A stretch of DNA of 64,000 bases from Dichetophora obliterata (GCA_963920525.1 OY986439.1:41048819-41112818); one strand, 5' to 3'. Shown: positions 10,315 through 21,783, counted from the first letter of the stretch. Numbers and translations are program-made. The notes: generated by a model not told the origin, from the letters alone.

Positions 10315-11621
10315 TTGTCTTCGAAAAAAAAACTCAAAATTATCTGCAAGCTGCTGGCTGATTAACAAGATGTCAAATTCGAAGATTCTCGCTGAAATTA
10401 CAGTTTTATTTAATAATTATAAAATATAATAAGTTATTAATTGTATAACTATTAATTATGCATATTTAATTTACTTTAATATTTGCGTTGTATGTAGCAT
10501 CACTTCCATTTTTTTTTTTTTGCAATCATAAACAAGTTTTTAGTGTTGCTTATTGTTAAAATAGCAGATATCCCGAAAAATCTGAAAAATGTCCCCAAAA
10601 TCACAACAAAACCAACACTTTAATCCCTTTACTGTCTACAAGTGCCAAAATCCACTGTCTCTGAAATTTCGTTAACAGTAGCACTGATGTCCTCAACTCA
10701 CACGGTGATTGTCAATCAAACAATCTACTCGTTTTGTTGTTGCTTTCAATGGGAATCTGTCAAAAGCACTGAGAGTGAGAGCGGATGACCACAGGTTGCA
10801 GCAATCAAATTTGTTCATTTTTTGACTGCTGTACAGAAGTCTGAAGTGTTGCTGGGTGGCGAAAGAAAATTTTTTCTGAGTTTAAGTACATAAAAAGTAT
10901 TTTTGTTGAAGAAACTTAGTACGTTTTACAGTAACATAATGAGAAAAATCGTTGCATGAAAACCTTACTCTTAGCAAGTGAATTAAAAAAGTAAAATTAA
11001 TGAAGTAAAAAAAGCCGACAAGAAAGTGTGTTTTGAAAACAAGAAAGAGGTAAGCATTAATATTAAGTCGTAGTACTTATAGTTTGAAATTTAAATGTAT
11101 TTATTACCACGTTTATCTGGCACATTAAAGCGCATTCTCTTACATCGTTTTGACTCGGTACAATTTTATGTAGTGTGTTTATACCCAAGCACTGAATCGA
11201 TTTCAGTGAAAGCGATTGTGGAAGCGTATTGAAAATTTAAAGCAATGAAAGCAAAATAGCTGATTTTCGGATCGATTTAAAAATAAATTCTTGTTTATGC
11301 ACACTTTCTCACCGACTTGAAAATTTAAGAACCGATTTGAAATGTGATTTTATTACATCACTCTAAAATTTTCAAGACGGTTTGAAGTTTAGTTTATGCA
11401 ACGGTTTCAATAAAAGCGATTTCTTTCAAATCGACTTTCTCGGATAGACGTGGTATATATCGCTTATAAATTTTTTCAGATAGGATAATTATGGGCATCC
11501 AGTTGACTTGTGCAGCTTTATGCAAAAAACTTTACTCTGTGTGATACTGATACTGGGAAGTTATCTACAGAGACATTTGATTTATCGAATCAATCGATCG
11601 ATATTCAGTTTCTGCGTAACA
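10315..11621. other. AT-rich intergenic region, no gene seen
   Basis: No ORF with recognisable protein similarity. Several 'aatcgattt' and 'aaagcgatt' motifs between 11190 and 11440 look like a degenerate repeat but have no clear structure. This region ends at the left target duplication of the LOA-type element. Confidence 0.4.
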
Positions 11622-11634
11622 GTTTAAATAACTT
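11622..11634. repeat. Left target-site duplication of the LOA-type element
   Basis: GTTTAAATAACTT, identical to 17400-17412. The match sits exactly between the element's 3' repeat tail and flanking DNA. Confidence 0.9.
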
Positions 11635-11734
11635 GTTAATGTTAATGTTGTTAATGTTGTGTGGTGGAGATGCGTACTGCGACCTAAATGAGATCTATTG
11701 TACCTCCTTCTCAAAGCTCCGCTGGGTTTGCGGA

Positions 11735-14700
11735 TTACAGAATTTCATCCAGCCCTATTTCTCTAATGAATTTGAGAATATTCTTAGGTTCAAGGGATGA
11801 AACCTGCTCTAGACTCAGCTCATAATTCCCCAGTGCTAGTTTACGTCTGCGAGCCACGGCGTCACAGTTTGTAAGTAGGTGTATTGGAGTCTCCTCTGCT
11901 TCTTCACAGAAACGGCAGTTACTATCGGTCTCTATGCCCAATTTCATCAGGTGGTATTTGAGTTTACAGTGTCCTGTAAGAAACCCCGTTAGAATCCTAA
12001 GATTCGGTTTGCCTAAGCTTATGCACAATTTTGCTCTCCGAGTGTTAAAATCTCTGAGGAGCAATTTGGATTGTCTTAGCTTTGGGAGGCTTTTCCAAAG
12101 GTTTGATCGTTTATGCCTCTCCTCCCTTCTTAGTTCTTCTTTTATAGAATGTGTGCCCAATCCGCAGAATGGTTCTGGCCCTATAAATTTTGTGGCTGCA
12201 CCCTGTCGTGCTAGTCCATCGGCTTCTTCGTTACCCTGTATTCCTTTGTGTCCTGGGACCCAAAGTATAGTAACAGTGTTATTCTTGCCTAGTTCGTTGA
12301 GTTTTGTTAGGCATTCCCATGTTATTCTCGATGATATCTCACAGGAAACTAATGCTTTGATTGCTGCTTGGCTGTCTGACATCACAACTATATCCTGACC
12401 TTTGTATTTACGGTCCAGATTGAATTGTGCACACAGCTGTATTGCTAGGATCTCCGCTTGGAAGATACTGGGTGTTGTCCCCATAGGTTCAAAGTGCTTG
12501 GTTCTTGGCCCGTACACCCCTGCGCCTATACCTTCCAATGTCTTGGACCATCTGTATACCATGCTATACTGTGTGGTTTCTTGACCTGCGATATCATCTC
12601 GCTGTCCCACTCTTTCTTGGTACTAAGCTTAATTCCGAAGTGTTTTTCGAAGTTATACCTTTTTACTATATCGTCTCTTGGTAGATCGATGTAGGGAGTG
12701 TGCTTTGCAATATCCTCCTTCTCTCTACTGCTGATAGTTTTACCTGAACCTGTCCCCTCTTTTGCAATGCACAACAGAGTTCGCTTGGCTACTCCCTCTA
12801 TGACAAGGTGTAAGGGTGTTAGGTCCAGAATTACTTCTAGTGCTGCTGTAGGGCATGTTCTCATGGCCCCTGTGATGCATACACAGGCCAGTCTCTGCAC
12901 CCTTGTTAGCATATTCCTCATTGTGGTTAGCTTGGTTCTCTCAGCCCATGCTATTGCACCATAGGTGAGGATGGGTCTCACCATCATGGTATACATCCAG
13001 CGGAGAATTGTTGGGTTACAACCCCAGCTTTTCCCCGCCAGGCTCCTACATACCATGAGTGCTCGCGTTGCTTTGTTTATAGTTACCTCTGCATGTCTTC
13101 TCCAGAGAAGCTTTGAATCTAGTGTAAGTCCCAGATACTTTACTTCTCCTTTGAAGGGAATTTCAGTGCCATCCATTCTCATTGTTCGGAGGTTTGGCAG
13201 GCTTCTTTTGTTAGTGAAAGGTACTATGGTGGTTTTCGCTGGGTTGATACTTAATCCCACTGTGTTGCACCACTCCTTTGTTACTGACAGTCCTCTCTGT
13301 ATCAGGTTACAGAGTGTATCCTCGAACTTCCCTCTCGCTATTAAGGCGATGTCGTCTGCGTAACCCTGACATTTTATGCCTTTCTCGATTAGCATCGTTA
13401 ATAATTCGTCCACAACAAGACTCCACAGCAGTGGAGAAAGGACTCCGCCTTGTGGGCAGCCTTTTGTTGTTTTGATTCTTATAGTGGTGTTGCCCACTTT
13501 TGTTTCTGCAGTTCTAGTGCTAAGCATTTGGCATATCCATCTGCTGAGCGTATCATTTACTCCTTTTTTGTGTAAAGACTTCTTCACAGCCTCGTGAGAA
13601 GTATTATCAAAGGCTCCCTCTATGTCTAGAAAGGCACAGAGTACGGTTTCTTTGTTTTTGAAAGCTGACTGGATGTTGCTAGCCAACTGGTATAGAGCAG
13701 ATTCTGTAGACCTGCCCGCCCTATACGCGTGTTGACAGGGGTGCATTGGTGCCTTCTCCAGAATCTCAGTTCTTATATAGTTATCTATTACCTTTTCCAT
13801 TGTTTTAAGTACAAATGAGGTAAGGCTAATGGGTCTAAACGACTTTGGTAGCGTGTAGTCTATTTTCCCTACTTTTGGTATGAAGGTGACTATCGCCCTT
13901 CTCCATTTCCTTGGGATATAGCCCAGCGCAAGGCTGCTTCTAGTTATTTTGACTAGGTGAGGCAATATAATTTCTGCACCTTTTTGTAGAAGTGCAGGAA
14001 AGATGCCGTCTACACCTGCTGATTTGAATGGTTGAAAGGTTCTGAGTGCCCAATCTAGACGAGCCTTAGTACAAATGCTCGTTGCAAGTTTCCATTCTTC
14101 TTGATTTGGAGTGATCTGCCTGTCTGCTGTCTCATACTCAGTTACCGGTGTACTGCCCGGGAAATGAGTTTCTAGAAGGTGACTGGCTCGTTGCTCTTCT
14201 CTAAGCGTATAGCTTCCGTCTGGCAATAGAAGTGACATTTTTGTCTCCACTCTGCCTTTAGCCATTGCTTTGTGTATCCTGGCTGCTGCTGGCGTGGAAG
14301 AAATGTCTTCACAGAAGGTTCTAAAACTCTGTCTTTTGGCTTTCCTGATTTCTTTATTATACTCCGTCAGAGTCGCCGTGTAGTTGTGCCATTCTCCGTT
14401 GCGCTTTGCGGCATTAAAGCTGCATCGCACCTTCTTCCGGAGTCTGGTCAGCTCAGCGCTCCACCAAGGAGTATGTTTTGTTCTTGCCTTGTGCCCTGTT
14501 GGACAGCTAGATTCGTAGGCATTATATACTGCATTGTTTACTTGCTCTACATAGCATTCAAGTTCTAGGATGTTACTAATTCTACTCCTAGCTTTTACGT
14601 TCTGTAGGTTTTCTTTCAGGTTGTTGGTGTATGTGTCCCAACTGGTATTTCTTGGGTTTCTTTTGGGTTCTGTCTCTTGACATTTCGCCCCAAATCTAAA

Positions 14701-15378
14701 CTCTATTATTCTATGGTCAGACATTGAAGGTTCCATTGATACCCTCCATTCCCTAATCATATCCCCCACATCTGGGCTTCCTATGGTGAGATCTAAGACC
14801 TCTTCTCTAGCCCTAGTTACAAAGGTAGGTGTTACCCCCACATTGAAGAAGTCTAGATTACTACTTAAAAGAAATTCTAAAAGGTACTCACCTCTGGTGT
14901 TGACGTTGGTGCTTCCCCAAATTGTGTGGTGCGCGTTGGCGTCACAGCCGATGATTAGTGGAAGGTGCTCTTTCCTGCAATGCTCCACGAGTCTTTTTAT
15001 CTCCGCTGGGGGAATGTTGACATCGTCCCCAGGAAAGTAAGCGGATGCGATCACTATGGCGCAGTGCTTGCCATCAGTTTCGATGTGAGTCTCGATAACT
15101 GAAAGGTCCCGCGTCATAAATTCTGAAAGACAAATATAATTAATATTTTTCTGCATTAGAATAAATGCTCTGGGATTGATTATTCTCTGGTCCCAAGTTA
15201 CCTGACCCTCTTTGCAGTAGAGGCCACTTACTTTTCCCCTGTAGCACCAGGGTTCTTGGATCAGCACGAAGCCCAGTTGTTCTGTGGTAAACCTCCGAGC
15301 AATAACTGCCGAAGCAGCTTTTGCATGGTGGAGGTTTACTTGGGCAAATTTCGTGCTGGTTACTGTGCCGATCGTCAT
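11735..15378 (-). pseudogene. Non-LTR ORF2 with one frameshift: endonuclease, RT, RNase H
   Basis: The ATG at 15376-15378 overlaps the ORF1 stop (ATGA). The first frame gives an endonuclease (IQEPW near residue 40, SDHRIIEF near 220) and a reverse transcriptase with GYADDIALIA at about 671. It then reaches IAWYTDG, the start of RNase H. A single base is missing between 12547 and 12548, in the Gly codon. The next frame continues SKTLEGIGAGVYG, the catalytic MSDSQAAIKAL and GNEEADGLARQGA, then a cysteine motif CRFCEEAEETPIHLLTNC, and stops at 11735. The intact product would be about 1210 aa, a normal size for LOA/I ORF2. The frame break should abolish RNase H in this copy. Confidence 0.88.
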
Positions 15379-16808
15379 AGCACTGGACTGCTGCCCCGGT
15401 CTTCTTCAGGCAGCGTTGCTACTACCTCAGTCGGAGGTTCGCTTTTACAACCATCAATCGTGAGAGCGGCGAGGTTCATGCCCTCTGCTTGATCTTCGAT
15501 TGAAGGTGTTGCGGTGATGACCGAGACGGAGGCGAACTTCTCCGTAACAACTTCACCAGTTGGTTGTATTGGTGGCGTTGCGTCTTTTCCTTCATTTGGA
15601 GTCGCAGATGTGGCTTCTGTGGACGATACCACTGTTGACGTTACAGCTGTGGGCGCTGCAGCTGTGGATGTTGCTGCTTTGACTGGTTTGGTTGGTGGCG
15701 ATTTTGTGCGCAACACCGGAATGGTTCCAAAGCGGAAGCTGATAGTGGAGCCCCTTGACTTGATAGTCTCAAGTGACTCCCTATCTATCGAGAACGTGAG
15801 CATATGCCCACTTCCCTCATCCTTGGAGCTCAATATCTTCCAATACTTAGTATTGAGACCATCGTTCTGGGCGGCAATTAGTCCCATCGATCTATTGATC
15901 TCCGTGCTTGAACTTCTTGGCAAGAACATTCTAACGGTATGCCCTTTTGGGACCTCCTCCCCTAGGCAAGCCATAAGTTCTAGCCCTTTCCATTGCTCGA
16001 GCTTTGGTGCTGCTGCTCGCAGCCATTCTGCTGTTGAGGGATTCGAACAGTCGACCAGTAACATGCCCGGACGAAAGTGAATTCCCTCAAACTGTAGCTT
16101 GGTGGACCAGCCCTTCACTACTTCGCTCAATATGGCTTCTTCTAGCTCCGAGAGCTCATCCGGACTTAGCATTTGCCGGGGGTATTCTTTGGGCAGAACC
16201 GCTATTTGGATGCCCTTAGTTATGCTTGCATAGCTTTTTCTATTTTTCTGAGGTTCTGGCTCGGGTACCTTAGCCCCTGGCACTGACCTACTGTTGCTTC
16301 CAGGAGCTATTCTGGCCTTCTTGCTCTCTGGACGTTGAGGAGGCGTTATCTCGCTGCAGCTCCTCTTCGTTGCCTCTGGTACCGGTGCTTTACCCCGATG
16401 CTCTACCGCTCTTTCATGAGCTACTTCGGGTGCCATGCCCTGTTCCAGATAGCGCAGATACCATCTTACGCCTGCTCCACTAAGGCCGACTCTTAGTGGG
16501 TCGTCTAGCCCTCCTGGCTCCCCGCGCTGAGGGAGGTGGACACGGCGACGTCTACTGTGGAAGGGCTTGTGTTTTTGCCCTTCTTCTGATTCCCTTTTCT
16601 GTGCCGCATCCTTGGATGTTGACGCAGTTTCCGAGATTGGGATACTTTTTGGAGCCGACGTCGTATCATCCCGGCGTTCTTCCGGGGGAATTTTTACAGG
16701 ATGTGATCTCCTGGGGCTCGCAGTTTTTCTTTGGTGGCTGGTACTAGGCCTTTGACCGCTGTGGATGGTATGCTCCACTCGATCTTTGCCGTACGGGTGC
16801 CTCCTCAT
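15375..16808 (-). CDS. Non-LTR ORF1, main part (DUF4780-like)
   Basis: 477 aa from an ATG at 16806-16808 to a TGA overlapping the ORF2 start. The N-terminal third is basic, Ser/Arg/Pro-rich. A globular region around residues 210-330 (EAILSEVVKGWSTKLQFEG, FRPGMLLVDCSN, AAPKLEQWKGLELMACLG) resembles the DUF4780 region found in dipteran non-LTR ORF1 proteins. The C-terminal tail is Ala/Thr/Val-rich. It is presumed to bind element RNA. No zinc knuckles are visible, unlike the Jockey-type element at the left. Confidence 0.75.
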   Translation of the reverse strand: MRRHPYGKDRVEHTIHSGQRPSTSHQRKTASPRRSHPVKIPPEERRDDTTSAPKSIPISETASTSKDAAQKRESEEGQKHKPFHSRRRRVHLPQRGEPGGLDDPLRVGLSGAGVRWYLRYLEQGMAPEVAHERAVEHRGKAPVPEATKRSCSEITPPQRPESKKARIAPGSNSRSVPGAKVPEPEPQKNRKSYASITKGIQIAVLPKEYPRQMLSPDELSELEEAILSEVVKGWSTKLQFEGIHFRPGMLLVDCSNPSTAEWLRAAAPKLEQWKGLELMACLGEEVPKGHTVRMFLPRSSSTEINRSMGLIAAQNDGLNTKYWKILSSKDEGSGHMLTFSIDRESLETIKSRGSTISFRFGTIPVLRTKSPPTKPVKAATSTAAAPTAVTSTVVSSTEATSATPNEGKDATPPIQPTGEVVTEKFASVSVITATPSIEDQAEGMNLAALTIDGCKSEPPTEVVATLPEEDRGSSPVL

Positions 16809-17014
16809 CTGTGTGCTGCAGTGTCTGTGATCATTATGCGTACAGTCCTATTGACTTGTGTTCTGGCTGGCGGAGGAGGATTTCTCCTAGGTTTGGTGCC
16901 TTGCCGTTGACCTTCCTCTTGGAATCTCTGTTCCATGAGGTCTGCTGCTCTGCTTGCGGTGACTCCCCGCAAGTCTTCCTGTTTGTTGTGTTTTGTTTTT
17001 TTGTTTGTGCTCAT
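16805..17014 (-). CDS. Short upstream ORF of the LOA-type element
   Basis: 69 aa from the ATG at 17012-17014 (MSTNKKTKHNKQEDLRG), Lys/Arg/Gln-rich, ending in a TGA that overlaps the next ATG (ATGA). It could be the true N-terminus of ORF1, cut off by a frameshift near 16808, or a separate small ORF read by termination-reinitiation. Both frames are open around the junction, so the sequence does not decide. The 5' leader from 17015 to 17399 has no other ORF of note. Confidence 0.5.
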   Translation of the reverse strand: MSTNKKTKHNKQEDLRGVTASRAADLMEQRFQEEGQRQGTKPRRNPPPPARTQVNRTVRIMITDTAAHR

Positions 17015-17399
17015 ATTTAAGATTCGACCGGTAGCTCGTGTCCGAGGACAAAAGCGTCGCAGTCTATGTTTTATGGCTGGGAAAGGGTGGTCAACCATGC
17101 CAGAGCCCGCATACCATGGTAAGGCCACAGTTACTTCATGAGGCGGCCTGTTATCATGAAGGCTCCGTTCCAATACAGTCGGTATACCCCCTGACTGCAA
17201 ACCATCCAATGGGCACGGTGCGCATGACACCCTGGATTAGGGGGAGTAACTTTTAGTTGTCGCTTCACAAAAGATGCAGGCTCTGCTGAGCTGTAGGGTT
17301 ATGCCCTACAGGGAGGAACTACTCCAACCGGCAGTATTGTGTCATTGCAACTTAAGCCCCTACATCGCGTCAAGATTGTTACTCGGAGTAGGGGTAAGG

Positions 17400-17412
17400 G
17401 TTTAAATAACTT
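17400..17412. repeat. Right target-site duplication of the LOA-type element
   Basis: GTTTAAATAACTT, identical to 11622-11634. It fixes the 5' end of the element at 17399. Confidence 0.9.
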
Positions 17413-17826
17413 AATAAATCCGTTAACAACAAAATCACAATTTAAGGAACAGGGGAACATTCAAACAATTTCAGATAAGCAATTATGTTAAATTAAAAGC
17501 AAATGTTTTTATAGTACGAAACAAAGTGGAAGAGAAAAAGTACTGTAATTCAAAGAAATTTCAAACGCAGATTGGCGTGTCGTGTGAGCTACCAACAATC
17601 AAAATTTAAAGGAGCGTAAGAAAAGTTATTGGCTGCCAATCAAACAATCCCGTGTGAGTTGGACAATAGTGAGCAGTGAACCGCGGACAGTGAATCAAGT
17701 GTAAGTGTATTCGTAAAAATGTTTAAATGTATTGAGTTTTTCGGAAATGCACAGTTTCGAGTAAACTCTGGGTAATGCAGCTTCATAGATGCTAGATTCG
17801 TGAAATAAAACCCATTTACAGAATAA

Positions 17827-17966
17827 GGCTATTCACAGTTTGAATACGCTGGTCTGTTAGTTGCTACTAATTTTATCATGGTCGGATCTAAAAAAGAAAA
17901 ATGACTATTCGTAATTTTAGCAAGTGGAGACGTTGCGAAAGTATCTAAGATTACAATTGTGAATAG
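17827..17966. repeat. Possible small MITE upstream of Ciao1
   Basis: GGCTATTCACAGTTTGAA at the left pairs in reverse with the right end (about 17948-17966, reading CTATTCACAATTGTAATC). About 140 bp, no target duplication confirmed. It lies within 280 bp of the Ciao1 start, so it could affect the promoter region. Confidence 0.35.
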
Positions 17967-18099
17967 GTCACAACAGCTGACTAAATTGTCATTCAACCTT
18001 TAAGCTTGCAAGTGATAAAAAGTGTTAATACTATTTAATTCCAAAGATAATAATATATAGAAAAATATATACTTAAATCGATTTAGAGTACAACAAAAA

Positions 18100-19160
18100 A
18101 TGGGAAAACTTATTGTTGAACATACGCTGCAAGGACACAAAGGCCGTATTTGGGGTGTCGCCTGGCATCCTAAAGGCAATGCATTTGCTTCCTGCGGCGA
18201 GGACAAAACGATACGCATTTGGGCGCTATCGGGCAACACATGGAGCACAAAAACCATACTCTCCGACGGACACAAACGCACCATACGTGAAATAGGCTGG
18301 TCTCCATGTGGTCAATACTTAGCATCGGCCAGCTTCGATGCCACCACTGCGATTTGGTCCAAGACATCAGGTATTTTTGCTGCTAACTTGCTGCTTGTGC
18401 GTTTCTAAAACTATTAACTTTAGGTGAATTTGAGTGCAATGCCACTTTGGAGGGCCATGAAAATGAAGTGAAGAGCGTCAGTTGGTCAAATTCCGGTGAC
18501 CTTTTGGCAACATGCTCACGCGACAAGTCTGTTTGGATCTGGGAGGTGGCTGGTGATGATGAATTCGAGTGTGCCGCAGTGCTCAACTCCCACACACAAG
18601 ATGTCAAGAAGGTTGTGTGGCATCCTACCAAGGAACTTCTAGCTTCTGCTTCCTATGACAATACAATAAAAATTTATGCCGAAAATGAACAATTCAAGGA
18701 TTGGGATTGTACAGCCACCTTGGAGTCGCACACAAGCACTGTTTGGAGCATTTCCTTTGATGCCGAGGGTGAACGTTTGGCCTCCTGCAGCGATGACAAG
18801 ACGTTGAAAATCTGGCGTGCTTATCATCCTGGCAATGAGGAAGGCGTGCCAACGCCTAACAATGAAACGACTTGGAAATGCGTCTGTACCATAGCAGGTG
18901 AACACAGTCGCGCTATTTATGATGTTTCCTGGTGCAAACAGAGTGGCTTAATAGCCACAGCTTGCGGTGATGATGCAATACGTATTTTTAAGGAAGATGA
19001 GTCGTCGACAAAGAACGAGCCCATCTTTACTTTAATTACTTCCAATGATAAGGCGCATTTGCAGGATGTTAATGCGATCCAGTGGCATCCACTGCAACAG
19101 CAACAACTTATATCATGCAGCGATGATGGCACAATTAAAATATGGAAACATGTCGACTAA
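18100..19160 (+). CDS. Ciao1: Ciao1, cytosolic iron-sulfur assembly WD40 protein
   Basis: Two exons, 18100-18370 and 18424-19160. The 53-bp intron has GT (18371) and AG (18423) ends and splits a Gly codon in [15 protein letters not shown]. The product is 335 aa, the same length as the Drosophila protein, and reads nearly identical to it over [20 protein letters not shown] and following. It forms a seven-bladed WD40 propeller with repeated '[12 protein letters not shown]' and '[11 protein letters not shown]' blade ends. CIAO1 is part of the cytosolic Fe-S targeting complex (with MMS19 and FAM96B-type partners) that loads clusters on DNA polymerases, helicases and other clients. Convergent with Ercc1: 67 bp separate the two stop codons, so the 3' UTRs probably overlap. 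Confidence 0.97.
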
Positions 19161-19227
19161 CTTTGTTGTTTAAAATTCATAAAGTGTTTATTTTTATTTG
19201 AATACCTGTTTTTTACAATTATTTAAT

Positions 19228-20125
19228 TTAACTGAGAAAAGGTTCTTGCAACGTTTTATACAGCTTCTTGGCCTTGCGTGGACCCAAGCCTATAACCTGC
19301 GATAAACGATCTTCGCTGGCATTAATTAGATTCTCCAAGTTGCCAAAGTTTTGCAATAACGTAACGGCATCGGTTTTGTTTACAGGTTTTATGTTCGTTA
19401 GAGCAGATACGAGCTGAGTTAAGAAAGAAAAGTACAATTAAAGTTATCTCTGCAGCACGGCAAACATACCTTTTGATGTGGACTCGATTCTATGCGTTCC
19501 ATAATCAAATCGGGTGGGCGTTTTTCGAGCAGTTTATATGTTTCAATAATCTTGCCAGCCTCCTCTGCATTCCAGGCCAGCATCAACGTCAAATCAGCCA
19601 ATAGACTAATGCGCGTAAGGCTCTTTAGTGCTGAGTGCGGCTCCTTTGTAATAAAATTAGTAAATAGAACAAATAAAACTCCTCTCCCACAAACCCACAA
19701 CCTACCGGTGTATCTACCTGCACCAGCAGCACACGCAATTCGTACTGTTTACCCAACGTTTTCAATCGTTGACATATATAATCTGGATTAAGATTGTGAT
19801 ACTTAAGCGATAGATAGAGTATGCATGAGGTGCGTCCGACAACATAATCGGCTATGATTTCTTCACGAAACTCGATGGGAACGTTAACGATTGATTTGAG
19901 GATAGGATTGCCACGCTGCTTGGGATGCACCAATATGCAGTGTGGATTGGCGGCTGTCTTCGGTGCTGCTGGAACTGCCGTTGTGCTGACTGGTGTGTTT
20001 GCAGTTTTTGTTGCTGTTGTAGCAACCGAGTTTGAAGTCACATTCGATGTCTCTATTCTGGGCACTTTAGACGCTGTTGGAATTTCCAAATTGGCCAATT
20101 CTGCATCAAAGGAGTCATCGTACAT
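19228..20125 (-). CDS. Ercc1: Ercc1, XPF partner in DNA excision repair
   Basis: Three exons on the minus strand: 20125-19706, 19643-19470 and 19413-19228. Both introns are short (62 and 56 bp) with GT-AG ends and fall between codons (VDTP|EPHS and PHQK|LVSA). The product is 259 aa. Residues about 60-195 form the Rad10/ERCC1 central domain ([37 protein letters not shown]). The C-terminus is a tandem helix-hairpin-helix region ending in [23 protein letters not shown]1 is catalytically inactive and holds the XPF nuclease (MEI-9 in flies) on DNA for nucleotide-excision and crosslink repair in the nucleus. The N-terminal 55 residues are low-complexity Thr/Ala/Val. Confidence 0.96.
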
Positions 20126-21459
20126 TTTAATAAAATAACTTTTTATCTATTCAAGCGGCTTCTAAACAAATTGGACAAAAGTAAACAAATTGAAAATGCA
20201 TCGAAAGTCAGTGACATATGTTTGAAAGCAATTCACAATAGCGGAAGAGTTTTTGGATTTCTTGTGAACGTTCGTTGGCGAGTTTTGAAGTTCTTTTACA
20301 ATTTCACTAAGACTTATTCACACGTTCAAAATTATATTAGTGATAAATGAACATATGTATTAAATTTTATATATGATATCTATATATTTTTAACACCATT
20401 TCTTAAGACCATATTGGAAATGTATCTTTTTATTTTGATATAATTTTATTTTGCTGACACTTTTAGTTTTATGTATACAATCTTGCATTTATTTCACGTG
20501 TTCGGTTCGAAGGCATATAAAAAAAATTATAAAATTTTGTAGAACATTTTATTAATAAGTTATAAGTTGAATAAATTTTTTTTATAAAATTTTAATAGAA
20601 AATACTGGTATGATGAAGGAAATCGTATTAAAGAAAATATTAATATCATAAATTTCTTTTTAAAAATTATATAATTTTTTAAAATTACTTGTATATTTTC
20701 ACAAATTTTCATATCAAGAAATTTATAACTCAAGCTTTTCCTATTAGCTTGATTTAATTGATATAATTTTTCCAAGATTTTCATATGGAAAAGTCTAACC
20801 GACAATATCTCGAATCCATCTTTGGGACTAGTTGAGAATTAATTACAAGTTCGTTATAGTGAATCCGTTTCGGATGACATCGATGCTGACTTTTTAATAT
20901 ATTGAAATTAATAAATATATAACGAACAAAATTTTTTTATATCAGTTCGCTGTTGCTTAAGTATATACGTACTTTTATAAATATTTTAAGAAAATTTGAT
21001 TTTTTTTAAATTGTATATGGAAAAAAATTTATCACAAATGAATGACAGAAATAAAATTTTCAGCTTTTGTAATGCCAAGCTCTTAAACAAATTAAGGCAT
21101 ATTTTGGAAGATGTTTTCAAAAAAACTTTATGAAAAATACCAAAAATTGAATTTGCATGCTAATTTTAAATCATCAGAATAAGTAAAAAACCGTAATTTT
21201 ATAACAAATATTATATTTATATATTAAGATGGCGCTGAAGTTGCTGTGTTTAAAAAAAGTGAAAATAGGATCACATCATTGATCAGCTCCAGATCATCTG
21301 AAAAAATTGCATCTGAAAATAAACCCTTGAATGCACCAAAATGGAATAAAAATATGGAATATTATGAAGCTTGAAATAAGTCGAAACATTCTGTTGATTA
21401 GTTGGTTTGCAACAGTGTGACCCATTTTGAAAAAGTATGTTTCGAGAAAAACGCGTTTA
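20126..21459. other. AT-rich intergenic region, no gene seen
   Basis: Upstream of Ercc1. Very AT-rich, with no convincing ORF, repeat array or RNA gene. The Ercc1 promoter should be near 20130-20250. Confidence 0.5.
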
Positions 21460-21577
21460 GAAGCACCAGGGGGTGATTGAGCAAAAATACGAAGGGCACG
21501 ACGAGACAACTTGCACAACTATCAATCTTGCACAATTTTGCTCGATCACGGATACTGTAATTCGGCACCTATACAAA
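21460..21577. repeat. Short palindromic element, copy 1 (diverged)
   Basis: Contains GATTGAGCAAAAATACGAAG and GGGCACGACGAGACAA at the left, and ATTTTGCTCGATCACGGATA then CTGTAATTCGGCACC at the right. It is a diverged relative of the near-perfect palindrome at 24047-24158. No coding capacity. Confidence 0.7.
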
Positions 21578-21675
21578 AAGCTTCACTGATTTAAATTTTT
21601 TTCTGCATGTTCTTGAATAGTTGTACATCAAAAAACAATAAAAAATTTTATTTAAAAAAAATAAAAACGTGTTTA

Positions 21676-21783
21676 AAAGCACCAGGTTGTGATCGAGCAA
21701 AATTACGAAGGGCACGACGAGACAAGTGCCTATCAATTTCGTACAATTTAGCTTGATCACGGATACTGTGATTCGGCGCCAGG
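21676..21783. repeat. Short palindromic element, copy 2
   Basis: Carries TGATCGAGCAAAATTACGAA, GGGCACGACGAGACAAGTGC and a right end GATACTGTGATTCGGCGCC. Same family as 24047-24158, about 100 bp from copy 1. Confidence 0.7.

Larger units (their letters stand above)
11635..17399 (-). mobile_element. Complete LOA/I-type non-LTR retrotransposon
   Basis: About 5765 bp on the minus strand. A perfect 13-bp target duplication, GTTTAAATAACTT, lies at 11622-11634 and 17400-17412. The 3' end is a short CAACATTAAC-type repeat at 11635-11662. ORF1 carries a region resembling the DUF4780 type. ORF2 has endonuclease, reverse transcriptase with YADD, and RNase H, which places it in the I superfamily; LOA is my best clade guess. 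Full length, with a preserved 5' region of about 385 bp ahead of the first ORF. Removing the element rejoins a plain genomic target upstream of Ciao1. It is probably recent, but inactivated by a frameshift. Confidence 0.9.

Noticed and set aside
10165..10365. 66-codon frame with a hydrophobic start, resembling a secreted peptide
   Set aside because: It lies within a TIR element, overlaps that element's right end, and has no splice or poly(A) context; probably chance.
15514..16080. 188-codon plus-strand open frame rich in Val/Ala/Ser
   Set aside because: Shadow of the minus-strand ORF1 of the LOA-type element. The same reasoning removes the other plus-strand frames within 2352-6800 and 11735-17230.
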